This document shows, piece after piece, positions 28,321 through 40,081 of a stretch of 64,000 nucleotides of DNA. The notes beneath the pieces were generated by a model. It had not been told where the DNA came from, did not search any database, and saw only the letters and a list, made by a program, of their open reading frames with translations. How positions within the stretch are numbered: position 1 is the first letter of the stretch; every line of letters starts with the position of its first letter. The stretch comes from Angomonas deanei (lineage: Eukaryota > Euglenozoa > Kinetoplastea > Trypanosomatida > Trypanosomatidae). The stretch spans positions 372,001 to 436,000 of the forward strand of contig LR877156.1 of NCBI GenBank assembly GCA_903995115.1, in the 5' to 3' direction. The position numbers were made by a program, and so were the translations under genes.

Positions 28321-29365
28321 TTAGTTCAGGACAACCGTGAGGCCTTCTTTTTGTGCCTTGCGCACCCGTATTTCACGGTTGCTAGACTCCAAGACAAAAA
28401 ACAACCGTGGAGATGAACACACAGTACTTGCACAGGAAGGGCAAGAAGGACACATAAATACGTCGTATTCCCTCTTCCCGCACAATCGTCCGCAGACACT
28501 GCACCACACCGGTGAACCGCCGAGGCGTGCCTTTCGGTTTACGGGTTTCGATGGATATTTGCACCCGAGCGAACTCCAATGGCATCGTCATGGTGGCCGT
28601 CAGAATAGCGGTCAACCCACTCGCCACGTTAATGAGCGTGTTGTCGTGAAACGGTGTCGTCCCTTTTAGTTTGATCAACGTCGATAAAAGAAACGGACTC
28701 ACTTTGGCATCTTTCATTTTCTCACTATTGTTGGGGTCGACGAGACCGCCATTGTACGCACGGAATCGGGTCAGAAGGTGATCGTGCACCCCTACCTGTG
28801 AGGCGCCACTCACGGCCGACCGTAGCGCCAGCGGTGGATAGCCCCTCCAGAATCCCGTCACCCCAGACGTCTGAAACACCGTCCTCGCCACCTGAAGCAG
28901 CGGCTGCCGCTGTGCATTCGTGGTCTGCAGCACGAGGCACACATCCACCGGGGAGGAAAAAAGGGTGGCGATGATCCCCGCCAGGAATCCAGACAGGGCG
29001 CGGTCGAACAGTGTCGCCTTGGTGACATCGGTCGTCGACTTCCAGCCCAGCCTATATTGAGCCCCCACCACTCCCTCCCGTATCTTTGGATAAAACCCCA
29101 GTCGACTCGTCGCATACACCATTTGCCGTAGCACACCGGTGGAGAACCCACGGTAGAACCCCCGCTGTTGCACGCCTCGTAACATATCGAGCTGGGAGGT
29201 CCCGGGGGCGGCGGTCATGGCGACATTCTTCCACATTTCGAAAGGGTGCGTCACACACCACGCGACGCAGCCGGCGCCACCGGAAAGGAGTAACGTTTGA
29301 TAGTAGGGAATGGACACGTCCACCAGCCGTACTTGTTTCTGCTTCGTCTGGGAGGGGTGTTCCAT
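28321..29365 (-). CDS. Mitochondrial carrier, oxoglutarate-carrier-like, apparent C-terminal frameshift
   Basis: SLC25-type carrier with three repeats. Signature motifs are HPFEMWK in repeat 1, SPVDVCLVLQT in repeat 2 and MPLEFAR in repeat 3. YATSRLGFYPKI and WRGYPPLALRSAVSGASQVGVHD resemble the 2-oxoglutarate/malate carrier. As sequenced the frame stops at 28382 with an unnatural CLGV end. One base fewer in the six-base T run (sense strand, 28396-28401) would let it continue to 28321 with FVLESSNREIRVRKAQ, a typical charged carrier tail. I treat this as a likely base-count error. It should sit in the mitochondrial inner membrane; the substrate is inferred. Confidence 0.85.
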
Positions 29366-29565
29366 TGATTTATGGATTGCTATAGTTTTATTTCTGAATC
29401 TTCTGAGTAAAATCGGAAAAAAAAAAAAAAGTATTCTTTAGTGGACGGTATTATACAAATACTATGCCTTTGTTTTCTTCCCCTCCCCTACTCCTTTGTT
29501 CACCAAGGACATTTATAGAGTTAGAAATGTTAGTTAGAATAGTTAAACGTTTTTTATAATGAGTT

Positions 29566-30804
29566 TTAATGAGCCTCCTCTTGCTTTGCGGCCTCCTTCT
29601 TTTCCTCGGACGGCTTCAAGTACTGGATGTGCATGATCACTCGGTCATAGGAGAGACTACAGTTGAAGTCGTACGACTTGCCCTTCTCCACCGCAAGAGG
29701 GGATGGAATCTTCGGATCCGCGTTAGAGTCCACTAGCTGAAGTGCCTGACCCCACTGCATATCGCGGGGAAAGTTTTTCAAGGTGTCCTCCGGGTCGGTC
29801 GACATGACGAACCGGTCGCCCTCCGCCGTCGTCTTGGGGTGAGAGGCGACCCAGTAGTACATCCACGCGTGGGCCGTCCCGCTCTCAGTCGCCGTCACGT
29901 GCAGTGGCAGCTTTTTCCGGTAGTCCTTTGAAGAGTTTTTACAAAAGTCAATCTCTAGAAGTGGGATAGGCTCGCACAGACGCTTGAAAGGAACACTACT
30001 CATTCGGAACCCATACTGCTTGGTGAACACCACGCTGCTGGTGTCCTGCAGGGCCATGACGTGGGAGAGGTTCAGGTCCCGCCAGGTGGAGACGGCGGTG
30101 ATCTCGGTGAGGGTGTCACACTCCACCAACACCGCATACTGCACCCCGAACTGGGGGAGGATTTGGGTCTTGTCGGAGATAATCTTCCGCCGACGGACGT
30201 CCTCAATGTAGTCGAGCGCACTCTCCCCCAGCAGCAGGGTGCCAAAGATCTCCGACACGAGCACATCCGGCGTGGAGGGGAGGTCGCGGGAAGTCAGGTC
30301 AGTGCTGAGCATATTGTACACCGTCACCTTGTCCTGCAGATTATTCTCTCGCACATTCTCCTTGGCGAGCTCGGACATCTCATGCGACCCTTCCACCGCC
30401 ACCACCCACTTGGCGCCTAATTTCGCCGCCATCATGGACAGCAGCCCTGACCCAGCCCCAATCTCCAGCACCGTCGTCTCCCCTGGCACGATGACCTGCT
30501 GCAGCATATTGTAGTAGAACTCATTTCTGGGGAGGTCGTTCATCATGGCGTAGTGGAAGTCGTTGACGGCCTCGATGAGGGCGGAGGGACACTGGCGGAG
30601 ACGGGGGGCGACCGGGAAGTGCGGTTCATAGCGGTAACCGAAGAGCTCTTCCGGGGAGTAGGAGGGTGCCGCGCGGGGGTCTTGGTGCTGGGACCGCTTG
30701 GCACCAGGAGGGAGGAAACCTATGTTGTGCTGTGGGTGCTTGTTACCGCCGTCTTTTTTGGGCTGTGATTGCTTCTTTGATGGGACGTTTTTCTTGGGAG
30801 GCAT
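29566..30804 (-). CDS. Protein arginine N-methyltransferase, PRMT7-like
   Basis: 412 residues from MPPKKNV. The frame is open to 30945, but the Lys/Gln-rich MPPKKN start follows the pyrimidine-rich region. A disordered basic N-terminus (about 50 residues) precedes a single class I methyltransferase core: DFHYAMMNDLPRNEFYYNML, the SAM-binding VLEIGAGSGLLSMMA, EGSHEM with the acidic ribose-binding Glu, and VSEIFGTLLLGE, the double-E loop. The SEI..LLGE form is nearer to PRMT7 than to PRMT1 (SEWMGY). T. brucei PRMT7 is known to have one core and to make monomethylarginine. YYW in place of the THW loop also fits a divergent type. Likely substrates are RNA-binding proteins, by analogy. Confidence 0.8.
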   Translation of the reverse strand: MPPKKNVPSKKQSQPKKDGGNKHPQHNIGFLPPGAKRSQHQDPRAAPSYSPEELFGYRYEPHFPVAPRLRQCPSALIEAVNDFHYAMMNDLPRNEFYYNMLQQVIVPGETTVLEIGAGSGLLSMMAAKLGAKWVVAVEGSHEMSELAKENVRENNLQDKVTVYNMLSTDLTSRDLPSTPDVLVSEIFGTLLLGESALDYIEDVRRRKIISDKTQILPQFGVQYAVLVECDTLTEITAVSTWRDLNLSHVMALQDTSSVVFTKQYGFRMSSVPFKRLCEPIPLLEIDFCKNSSKDYRKKLPLHVTATESGTAHAWMYYWVASHPKTTAEGDRFVMSTDPEDTLKNFPRDMQWGQALQLVDSNADPKIPSPLAVEKGKSYDFNCSLSYDRVIMHIQYLKPSEEKKEAAKQEEAH

Positions 30805-31243
30805 CGTTGGTAGTACGCTGGCAAATTTCTTGTAAAAAGATAAAAGTGAAGTTTCCTTGAAGAAATACACTTTTTGTTTTTGTGAAACTACGGCTGCTTT
30901 ACATAGAAAACAAAAAGAGTGTGATAGAGAGGAAAAGAAATACAAAAACAGTGCGCGAGCCCGTTTGGCTAGTCAAAAGCAAACCACATCAGCAAATGTA
31001 AACTACAAGTCGTCGAAAACGAAAGAAGTCTTCCTTTTCCTTGGTGAAAGAACGCAAAACAAAGAACAACAACAATAAAAAAAAGGAACCACTTACGCAG
31101 CCCTTTTATTATCCTATCGCTTCTTATTGTATTTTAACGGTTTTTTCTTTTTTTCTTGTTCTCATTTAATATGTATGTGTATGTGTGCCAACATGAATAA
31201 ATCTATGGGGAAAAAACAACAACATTCTATGCATTTTTATTTG
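30805..31243. other. Intergenic between DHFR-TS and PRMT7-like gene
   Basis: AT-rich UTR-type sequence with no RNA gene or ORF seen. T-rich sense-strand tracts next to the PRMT7-like start suit an acceptor region. Confidence 0.45.
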
Positions 31244-33229
<1,986 letters not shown>

Positions 33230-34732
33230 TCATCTTCCAGACCTCAACCGTCCCCAGCGCTCCACCTGGCGCGGCACCTCGGCGAGCACGGCAGCAGCCA
33301 ACATGGACGGATCTCTCCCCGCAAACTGGTTAAAGGGCACGAACTGAACCAAGTCTCGGCGGGACCGGAGTTTCTTCCCATCGCCGTCAAGCTGTTCCAT
33401 CGACGAGAAATCCGCGTTGCCGATGCCGATGATAATGATGGAGAGCGGTGCATCGTCCGCGGCGCAAATAGCACTCGCTGTTTCGTTCATGTCCGTGATG
33501 GCGCCGTCGGTGAGTATCATCAGTATCGTGTAGACGTTGGACGACTGACGCGCCCCCTGCGTCACGTTGTAGATGGTGGGGGCAAAGTTCGTGGGACCGC
33601 TGAAGGCCAGCTGCGGCAGCAGTCGGGCGTAGGTGTCGATGACGGCCTGCATGCCGGGCAGGAAGGCGTTCTGTGCGCTGCCGTTGAGCGGAAAGAAGTG
33701 GCTGGTGCCTTGAGTGAACGGTGTGACGGCTCCGAAGCCGTACGCGGGGAACTGCCTGTCGTTATCGTACTCCTGCACCACGTTGCTGACCGCCAGCATC
33801 GCTCGGATGTACGCATTGGGGTTGGTAGGGTCGTAGTGGTGGAGGGAGTTGGGCTGTCGCCAGTCACCGTTACTGCCGGTAAAGTCAATCGAGAAGGCGA
33901 TGTTCAGCTGCAGACCGGCACGCAGGTGGTCAATGAAGCTGGTGGTGGGGACGAAGTCACAGCGGTCAAGGCAGATGAATCCGAAGGCTTTCCCCTTCTT
34001 TTCGAGGCGTAGCTCGAACTCACCGCGACCTTTCATCAAGTCATCCACAGATACTACAAAGCCTCCCATCGGGTCATGATCGGTGCTCTTATCCCAGTCG
34101 AAGCAATCGATGGCGACACATGCTGCTGCCGTGTCACCACCGCAGAGGTCGCGAAGGTCCAGGTCGGGAGTCGCGTTCCACTGCGGATTGAGGTTCTTTT
34201 GGACAACTTCAGTCTTGTGGATCAACTTTTTCTGTCCATTGGGGAGTAGTCGATTGATGACGAGGTACGCATCCGTTTTACCGAACGTATCCATCTTCTT
34301 CAGGTCCTTCCCGCGAAAGGTAAGGCGGACGGTGCCCAGCGTGTTGCCCTGCTGCTGCTGCAGCACCGACACCGTGATGGAGCCGCGCTTACTGAGGTTC
34401 GCTGTCTTGGTTGAATCTCTCGAGCTCATGATCTCTCCCATGGTCATCTCCACCCACCCCAGTCCATCGTCTGAACTGTCCGTGTCCTGATCGCGTACCT
34501 CAAAGCGGAATACCTGTCGCACCTCGAAGAAGTAGTTGACGTTGATACCGGTCTTGAAAACAGGGTTGAGATTGTTCTTCACCACCTCAGTCTTACCCAC
34601 AAGAGACTTTTTGCCCGACGTGACATCAAAGACAGACACGTAAGGGTCACTCTTGGAGAAACCGTCCGTGTCCTTGAGATTTGTACACTTGAAGAAGAGC
34701 TGAACGGGCGTGTGCGTGTTCACTGCTTGCAT
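33230..34732 (-). CDS. Copine-like protein 1 of 5
   Basis: 500 residues with two C2 domains (about 1-120 and 125-255; SKSDPYV and KTDAYLV loops) and a copine/vWA domain (about 280-490) with DFTGSNG, LHHYDPTNPNAY, YGFGAVTPF, SGPTNFAP, LTDGAITDM and RDLVQFVPF. Copines bind membranes in a calcium-dependent way and recruit partners through the A domain. The most diverged copy in the C2A/C2B region (RDQDTDSSDDGLGWVEM; DKSTDHDPMGG). It also has EVVQKNLN where the others have ETVMKNLN, and SAICAADDAP where the others have DAIVAADDAP. It is last in the array in transcription order. Confidence 0.93.
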   Translation of the reverse strand: MQAVNTHTPVQLFFKCTNLKDTDGFSKSDPYVSVFDVTSGKKSLVGKTEVVKNNLNPVFKTGINVNYFFEVRQVFRFEVRDQDTDSSDDGLGWVEMTMGEIMSSRDSTKTANLSKRGSITVSVLQQQQGNTLGTVRLTFRGKDLKKMDTFGKTDAYLVINRLLPNGQKKLIHKTEVVQKNLNPQWNATPDLDLRDLCGGDTAAACVAIDCFDWDKSTDHDPMGGFVVSVDDLMKGRGEFELRLEKKGKAFGFICLDRCDFVPTTSFIDHLRAGLQLNIAFSIDFTGSNGDWRQPNSLHHYDPTNPNAYIRAMLAVSNVVQEYDNDRQFPAYGFGAVTPFTQGTSHFFPLNGSAQNAFLPGMQAVIDTYARLLPQLAFSGPTNFAPTIYNVTQGARQSSNVYTILMILTDGAITDMNETASAICAADDAPLSIIIIGIGNADFSSMEQLDGDGKKLRSRRDLVQFVPFNQFAGRDPSMLAAAVLAEVPRQVERWGRLRSGR

Positions 34733-34888
34733 GATCTGACGCTTTGCTTACGCTTGGTGTGGAAAAAAGAAAATTACTGTAAGGAGTGCCGTTTTGTGGT
34801 GGTGGTGGTGCGCAGTGGGAAAAGGTGGGAGTTACGGTGACTACATGTGAGGGTTATTGAGTTGCATAAAGCGTACAGTGTATGATCA

Positions 34889-36391
34889 TCACCTTCCGGA
34901 CCTCAACCGTCCCCAACGCTCCACCTGGCGCGGCACCTCGGCGAGCACGGCGGCGGCCAGCATGGACGGATCTCTCCCCGCAAACTGGTTGAAGGGCACG
35001 AACTGAACCAAGTCTCGGCGGGACCGGAGTTTCTTCCCATCGCCGTCAAGCTGTTCCATCGAGGAGAAGTCCGCGTTGCCGATGCCGATGATAATGATGG
35101 AGAGCGGTGCATCGTCTGCGGCGACAATCGCGTCGATGGTCTGGTTCATGTCCGTGATGGCGCCGTCGGTGAGTATCATCAGTATCGTGTAGACGTTGGA
35201 CGACTGACGCGCCCCCTGCGTCACGTTGTAGATGGTGGGGGCAAAGTTCGTGGGACCGCTGAAGGCCAGCTGCGGCAGCAGTCGGGCGTAGGTGTCGATG
35301 ACGGCCTGCATGCCGGGCAGGAAGGCGTTCTGTGCGCTGCCGTTGAGCGGAAAGAAGTGGCTGGTGCCTTGAGTGAACGGTGTGACGGCTCCGAAGCCGT
35401 ACGCGGGGAACTGCCTGTCGCTGTCGTACTCCTGCACCACGTTACTGACCGCCAGCATCGCTCGGATGTACGCATTGGGGTTGGTGGGGTCGTAGTGGTG
35501 GAGGGAGTTGGGCTGTCGCCAGTCACCGTTACTGCCGGTAAAGTCAATCGAGAAGGCGATGTTCAGCTGCAGACCGGCACGCAGGTGGTCAATGAAGCTG
35601 GTGGTGGGGACGAAGTCACAGCGGTCAAGGCAGATGAATCCGAAGGCTTTCCCCTTCTTTTCGAGGCGTAGCTCGAACTCACCGCGACCTTTCATCAAGT
35701 CATCCACAGATACTACAAAGCCTCCCATCGGGTCGTCCTTTGAACTCTTATCCCAGTCGAAGCAGTCGATGGCGACGCATGCTGCTGCCGTGTCACCACC
35801 GCAGAGATCTACAAGATCCAGGTCGGGAGTCGCGTTCCACTGCGGATTGAGGTTTTTCATGACCGTCTCAGTCTTGTGGATCAACTTTTTCTGTCCATTG
35901 GGGAGTAGTCGATTGATGACGAGGTACGCATCCGTTTTACCGAACGTATCCATCTTCTTCAGGTCCTTCCCGCGAAAGGTGAGGCGGACGGTGCCCAGCG
36001 TGTTGCCCTGCTGCTGCTGCAGCACCGACACCGTGATGGAGCCACGCTTTTCTAGATTGGCGGTCTTGGTGCAGTCTCTGGAGCTCATGATCTCTCCCAT
36101 GGTCATCTCCACCGCGCCGAGGGAGTCGTCCGCGCTACCGGTGTCCTTGTCCCATACCTCGAAGCGGTAGACCTGACGCACCTCGAAGAAGTAGTTGACG
36201 TTGATACCGGTCTTGAAGACGGGATTAGTATTGTTCTTCACCACCTCGGTCTTGCCCACAAGAGACTTTTTGCCTGTCGTGACATCGTAAACGGATACGT
36301 AAGGGTCACTCTTGGAGAAACCGTCCGTGTCTTTGAGGTTTGTGCACTTGAAGAAGAGCTGAACGGGCGTGTGCGTGTTCACTCCCTGCAT
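34889..36391 (-). CDS. Copine-like protein 2 of 5
   Basis: 500 residues with the same C2-C2-vWA layout. It shares with copy 1 the short loop DGDGKKLRS and KGKAFGF, but with copy 4 the SRDCTKTANLEKRG segment, and with copy 3 KSSKDDPMGG. Such conflicting groupings point to gene conversion. The 156-bp spacer to copy 1 is a GT-rich stretch (GTGGTGGTGGTG near 34800), unlike the downstream spacers. Confidence 0.93.
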   Translation of the reverse strand: MQGVNTHTPVQLFFKCTNLKDTDGFSKSDPYVSVYDVTTGKKSLVGKTEVVKNNTNPVFKTGINVNYFFEVRQVYRFEVWDKDTGSADDSLGAVEMTMGEIMSSRDCTKTANLEKRGSITVSVLQQQQGNTLGTVRLTFRGKDLKKMDTFGKTDAYLVINRLLPNGQKKLIHKTETVMKNLNPQWNATPDLDLVDLCGGDTAAACVAIDCFDWDKSSKDDPMGGFVVSVDDLMKGRGEFELRLEKKGKAFGFICLDRCDFVPTTSFIDHLRAGLQLNIAFSIDFTGSNGDWRQPNSLHHYDPTNPNAYIRAMLAVSNVVQEYDSDRQFPAYGFGAVTPFTQGTSHFFPLNGSAQNAFLPGMQAVIDTYARLLPQLAFSGPTNFAPTIYNVTQGARQSSNVYTILMILTDGAITDMNQTIDAIVAADDAPLSIIIIGIGNADFSSMEQLDGDGKKLRSRRDLVQFVPFNQFAGRDPSMLAAAVLAEVPRQVERWGRLRSGR

Positions 36392-36606
36392 GATGTGTAA
36401 TTACTTTTTTTTTTTTTTTTTATGACTGTTAAAGACAAATGTGCAATGAAGCTATGAAGGGGATGAGATGAAGTGGGACGAGAGGTTCGCTGAGACAGAC
36501 CGGCGGTATAGAGCCCGCGTAGATGGTTGTAGGAGTGGAATGCACAGCAATAAAGGCAAAAGGGAGAATGCAAATGATGTTTACTAGTAGTACAGTAGCG
36601 GAGGCA
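36392..36606. repeat. Copine array spacer, repeated three times
   Basis: About 200 bp, repeated almost unchanged at 38134-38341 and 39869-40081. It includes ACAGACCGGCGGTATAGAGCC and AGTAGTACAGTAGCGGAGGC. Only the poly-T tract next to the start codon varies (pure T, TTCTTCTT, or TTTTTTCTTTTTT). Confidence 0.85.
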
Positions 36607-38133
36607 CTACGCCCCCGACTTCAACCGTCCCCAGCGCTCCACCTGGCGCGGCACCTCGGCGAGCACGGCGGCAGCCAGCATGGACGGATCTCTCCCCGCA
36701 AACTGGTTAAAGGGCACGAACTGAACCAAGTCTCGCCGACTTGCGCGCTTCCTCCCGTCCACCAAAGCCTTACCGTCCGCGTCAAGCTGTTCCATCGACG
36801 AGAAGTCCGCGTTGCCGATGCCGATGATAATGATGGAGAGCGGTGCATCGTCCGCGGCGACAATCGCGTCGATGGTCTGGTTCATGTCCGTGATGGCACC
36901 GTCAGTGAGTATCATCAGTATCGTGTAGACGTTGGGCGACTGACGCGCCCCCTGCGTCACGTTGTAGATGGTGGGGGCAAAGTTCGTGGGACCGCTGAAG
37001 GCCAGCTGCGGCAGCAGTCGGGCGTAGGTGTCGATGACGGCCTGCATGCCTGGCAGGAAGGCGTTCTGTGCGCTGCCGTTGAGCGGAAAGAAGTGGCTGG
37101 TGCCTTGAGTGAACGGTGTGACGGCCCCGAAGCCGTACGCGGGGAACTGCCTGTCGTTATCGTACTCCTGCACCACGTTACTGACCGCCAGCATCGCTCG
37201 GATGTACGCATTGGGGTTGGTGGGGTCGTAGTGGTGGAGGGAGTTGGGCTGTCGCCAGTCACCGTTACTGCCGGTAAAGTCAATCGAGAAGGCGATGTTC
37301 AGCTGCAGACCGGCACGCAGGTGGTCAATGAAGCTGGTAGTGGGGACGAAGTCACAGCGGTCAAGACAGATGAATCCGAAGGACTTGGCTTTCCCCTTCT
37401 TTTCCAACCGCAACTCGAACTCACCGCGACCTTTCATCAAGTCATCCACAGATACTACAAAGCCTCCCATCGGGTCGTCCTTTGAACTCTTATCCCAGTC
37501 GAAGCAGTCGATGGCAACACAAGCGGCTGCCGTGTCACCACCGCAGAGATCTACAAGATCCAGGTCGGGAGTCGCGTTCCACTGCGGATTGAGGTTTTTC
37601 ATGACCGTCTCAGTCTTGTGGATCAACTTTTTCTGTCCATTGGGGAGTAGTCGATTGATGACGAGGTACGCATCGGATTTGCCGAACGTATCCATCTTCT
37701 TCAGGTCCTTCCCGCGAAAGGTAAGGCGGACGGTGCCCAGCGTGTTGCCCTGCTGCTGCTGCAGCACCGACACCGTGATGGAGCCGCGCTTACTGAGGTT
37801 CGCTGTCTTGGTTGAATCTCTGGAGCTCATAATCTCTCCCATGGTCATCTCCACCGCGCCGAGGGAGTCGTCCGCGCTACCGGTGTCCTTGTCCCATACC
37901 TCGAAGCGGTAGACCTGACGCACCTCGAAGAAGTACTTGACGTTGATACCGGTCTTGAAAACAGGGTTGAGGTTGTTCTTCACCACCTCAGTCTTGCCCA
38001 CAAGAGACTTTTTGCCTGTCGTGACATCAAAGACAGACACGTAAGGGTCACTCTTGGAGAAACCGTCCGTGTCTTTGAGGTTTGTGCACTTGAAGAAGAG
38101 CTGAACGGGCGTGTGCGTGGTAACACCTTGCAT
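36607..38133 (-). CDS. Copine-like protein 3 of 5
   Basis: 508 residues. Relative to copies 1 and 2 it has the longer loop DADGKALVDGRKRASRRD before the VQFVPF strand, and KAKSFGF between C2B and the A domain. C2A is of the SRDSTKTANLSKRG type. The A domain is nearly identical to all other copies. A 17-T sense-strand tract and acceptor region lie in the spacer shared with its neighbours. Confidence 0.93.
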   Translation of the reverse strand: MQGVTTHTPVQLFFKCTNLKDTDGFSKSDPYVSVFDVTTGKKSLVGKTEVVKNNLNPVFKTGINVKYFFEVRQVYRFEVWDKDTGSADDSLGAVEMTMGEIMSSRDSTKTANLSKRGSITVSVLQQQQGNTLGTVRLTFRGKDLKKMDTFGKSDAYLVINRLLPNGQKKLIHKTETVMKNLNPQWNATPDLDLVDLCGGDTAAACVAIDCFDWDKSSKDDPMGGFVVSVDDLMKGRGEFELRLEKKGKAKSFGFICLDRCDFVPTTSFIDHLRAGLQLNIAFSIDFTGSNGDWRQPNSLHHYDPTNPNAYIRAMLAVSNVVQEYDNDRQFPAYGFGAVTPFTQGTSHFFPLNGSAQNAFLPGMQAVIDTYARLLPQLAFSGPTNFAPTIYNVTQGARQSPNVYTILMILTDGAITDMNQTIDAIVAADDAPLSIIIIGIGNADFSSMEQLDADGKALVDGRKRASRRDLVQFVPFNQFAGRDPSMLAAAVLAEVPRQVERWGRLKSGA

Positions 38134-38341
38134 GGTGTAGGACTTTTTTTCTTCTTGTGACTGTTAAAGACAAATGCGCAATGAAGCTATGAAGGGGATG
38201 AGATGAAGTGGGACGAGAGGTTCGCTGAGACAGACCGGCGGTATAGAGCCCGCGTAGATGGTTGTAGGAGTGGAATGCACAGCAATAAAGGCAAAAGGGA
38301 GAATGCAAATGATGTTTACTAGTAGTACAGTAGCGGAGGCA

Positions 38342-39868
38342 CTACGCCCCCGACTTCAACCGTCCCCAGCGCTCCACCTGGCGCGGCACCTCGGCGAGCA
38401 CGGCGGCAGCCAGCATGGACGGATCTCTCCCCGCAAACTGGTTAAAGGGCACGAACTGAACCAAGTCTCGCCGACTTGCGCGCTTCCTCCCGTCCACCAA
38501 AGCCTTACCGTCCGCGTCCAGTGTCTCCATCGAGGAGAAGTCCGCGTTGCCGATGCCGATGATAATGATGGAGAGCGGTGCATCGTCTGCGGCGACAATC
38601 GCGTCGATGGTCTGGTTCATGTCCGTGATGGCGCCGTCGGTGAGTATCATCAGTATCGTGTAGACGTTGGGCGACTGACGCGCCCCCTGCGTCACGTTGT
38701 AGATGGTGGGGGCAAAGTTCGTGGGACCGCTGAAGGCCAGCTGCGGCAGCAGTCGGGCGTAGGTGTCGATGACGGCCTGCATGCCGGGCAGGAAGGCGTT
38801 CTGTGCGCTGCCGTTGAGCGGAAAGAAGTGGCTGGTGCCTTGAGTGAACGGTGTGACGGCTCCGAAGCCGTACGCGGGGAACTGCCTGTCGTTATCGTAC
38901 TCCTGCACCACGTTACTGACCGCCAGCATCGCTCGGATGTACGCATTGGGGTTGGTGGGGTCGTAGTGGTGGAGGGAGTTGGGCTGTCGCCAGTCACCGT
39001 TACTGCCGGTAAAGTCAATCGAGAAGGCGATGTTCAGCTGCAGACCGGCACGCAGGTGGTCAATGAAGCTGGTGGTGGGGACGAAGTCACAGCGGTCAAG
39101 ACAGATGAATCCGAAGGACTTGGCTTTCCCCTTCTTTTCCAACCGCAACTCGAACTCACCGCGACCTTTCATCAAGTCATCCACAGACACTACAAAGCCT
39201 CCCATAGCATCGTCGGACGAGTGCTTGTCCCAGTCGAAGCAGTCGATGGCGACGCATGCTGCTGCCGTGTCACCACCGCAGAGGTCTCGAAGGTCCAGGT
39301 CGGGAGTCGCGTTCCACTGCGGATTGAGGTTTTTCATGACCGTCTCAGTCTTGTGGATCAACTTTTTCTGTCCATTGGGGAGTAGTCGATTGATGACGAG
39401 GTACGCATCCGTTTTACCGAACGTATCCATCTTCTTCAGGTCCTTCCCGCGAAAGGTGAGGCGGACGGTGCCCAGCGTGTTGCCCTGCTGCTGCTGCAGC
39501 ACCGACACCGTGATGGAGCCACGCTTTTCTAGATTGGCGGTCTTGGTGCAGTCTCTGGAGCTCATAATCTCTCCCATGGTCATCTCCACCGCGCCGAGGA
39601 AGTCGTCCGCGCTACCGGTGTCCTTGTCCCATACCTCGAATCGGTAGACCTGACGCACCTCGAAGAAGTAGTTGACGTTGATACCGGTCTTGAAAACCGG
39701 GTTGAGATTGTTCTTCACCACCTCAGTCTTGCCCACAAGAGACTTTTTGCCTGTCGTGACATCGTAAACGGATACGTAAGGGTCACTCTTGGAGAAACCG
39801 TCCGTGTCTAGCAAGTTCGTACACTTGAAGAAGAGCTGAACGGGCGTGTGCGTGGTAACACCTTGCAT
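38342..39868 (-). CDS. Copine-like protein 4 of 5
   Basis: 508 residues from MQGVTTHTP. The frame stays open to 40048, but that stretch is the spacer, which carries the polypyrimidine tract in the other copies, so the upstream Met is rejected. C2A is of the SRDCTKTANLEKRG type, C2B has KHSSDDAMGG, and the A domain has METLDADGK. Apart from these blocks it is nearly identical to copies 3 and 5. Confidence 0.93.
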   Translation of the reverse strand: MQGVTTHTPVQLFFKCTNLLDTDGFSKSDPYVSVYDVTTGKKSLVGKTEVVKNNLNPVFKTGINVNYFFEVRQVYRFEVWDKDTGSADDFLGAVEMTMGEIMSSRDCTKTANLEKRGSITVSVLQQQQGNTLGTVRLTFRGKDLKKMDTFGKTDAYLVINRLLPNGQKKLIHKTETVMKNLNPQWNATPDLDLRDLCGGDTAAACVAIDCFDWDKHSSDDAMGGFVVSVDDLMKGRGEFELRLEKKGKAKSFGFICLDRCDFVPTTSFIDHLRAGLQLNIAFSIDFTGSNGDWRQPNSLHHYDPTNPNAYIRAMLAVSNVVQEYDNDRQFPAYGFGAVTPFTQGTSHFFPLNGSAQNAFLPGMQAVIDTYARLLPQLAFSGPTNFAPTIYNVTQGARQSPNVYTILMILTDGAITDMNQTIDAIVAADDAPLSIIIIGIGNADFSSMETLDADGKALVDGRKRASRRDLVQFVPFNQFAGRDPSMLAAAVLAEVPRQVERWGRLKSGA

Positions 39869-40081
39869 GGTGTAGGACTTTTTTTCTTCTTTTTTCTTTT
39901 TTGTTAAAGACAAATGCGCAATGAAGCTATGAAGGGGATGAGATGAAGTGGGACGAGAGGTTCGCTGAGACAGACCGGCGGTATGGAGCCCGCGTAGATG
40001 GTTGTAGGAGTGGAATGCACAGCAATAAAGGCAAAAGGGAGAATGCAAATGATGTTTACTAGTAGTACAGTAGCGGAGGCA

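Noticed and set aside
38258-39385. Long plus-strand open frame (375 aa) antisense to copine copy 4, repeated at 39998-41125 and, shorter, at 36523-37485.
   Set aside because: It is a shadow of the conserved copine coding strand: it recurs wherever copine DNA recurs, has no known domain, and runs against the direction of all other genes.
38342-40048. Longer start for copine copy 4, adding 60 residues.
   Set aside because: The extension translates the repeated spacer, which carries the polypyrimidine tract and acceptor. The equivalent frames in copies 3 and 5 start at MQGVTTHTP.
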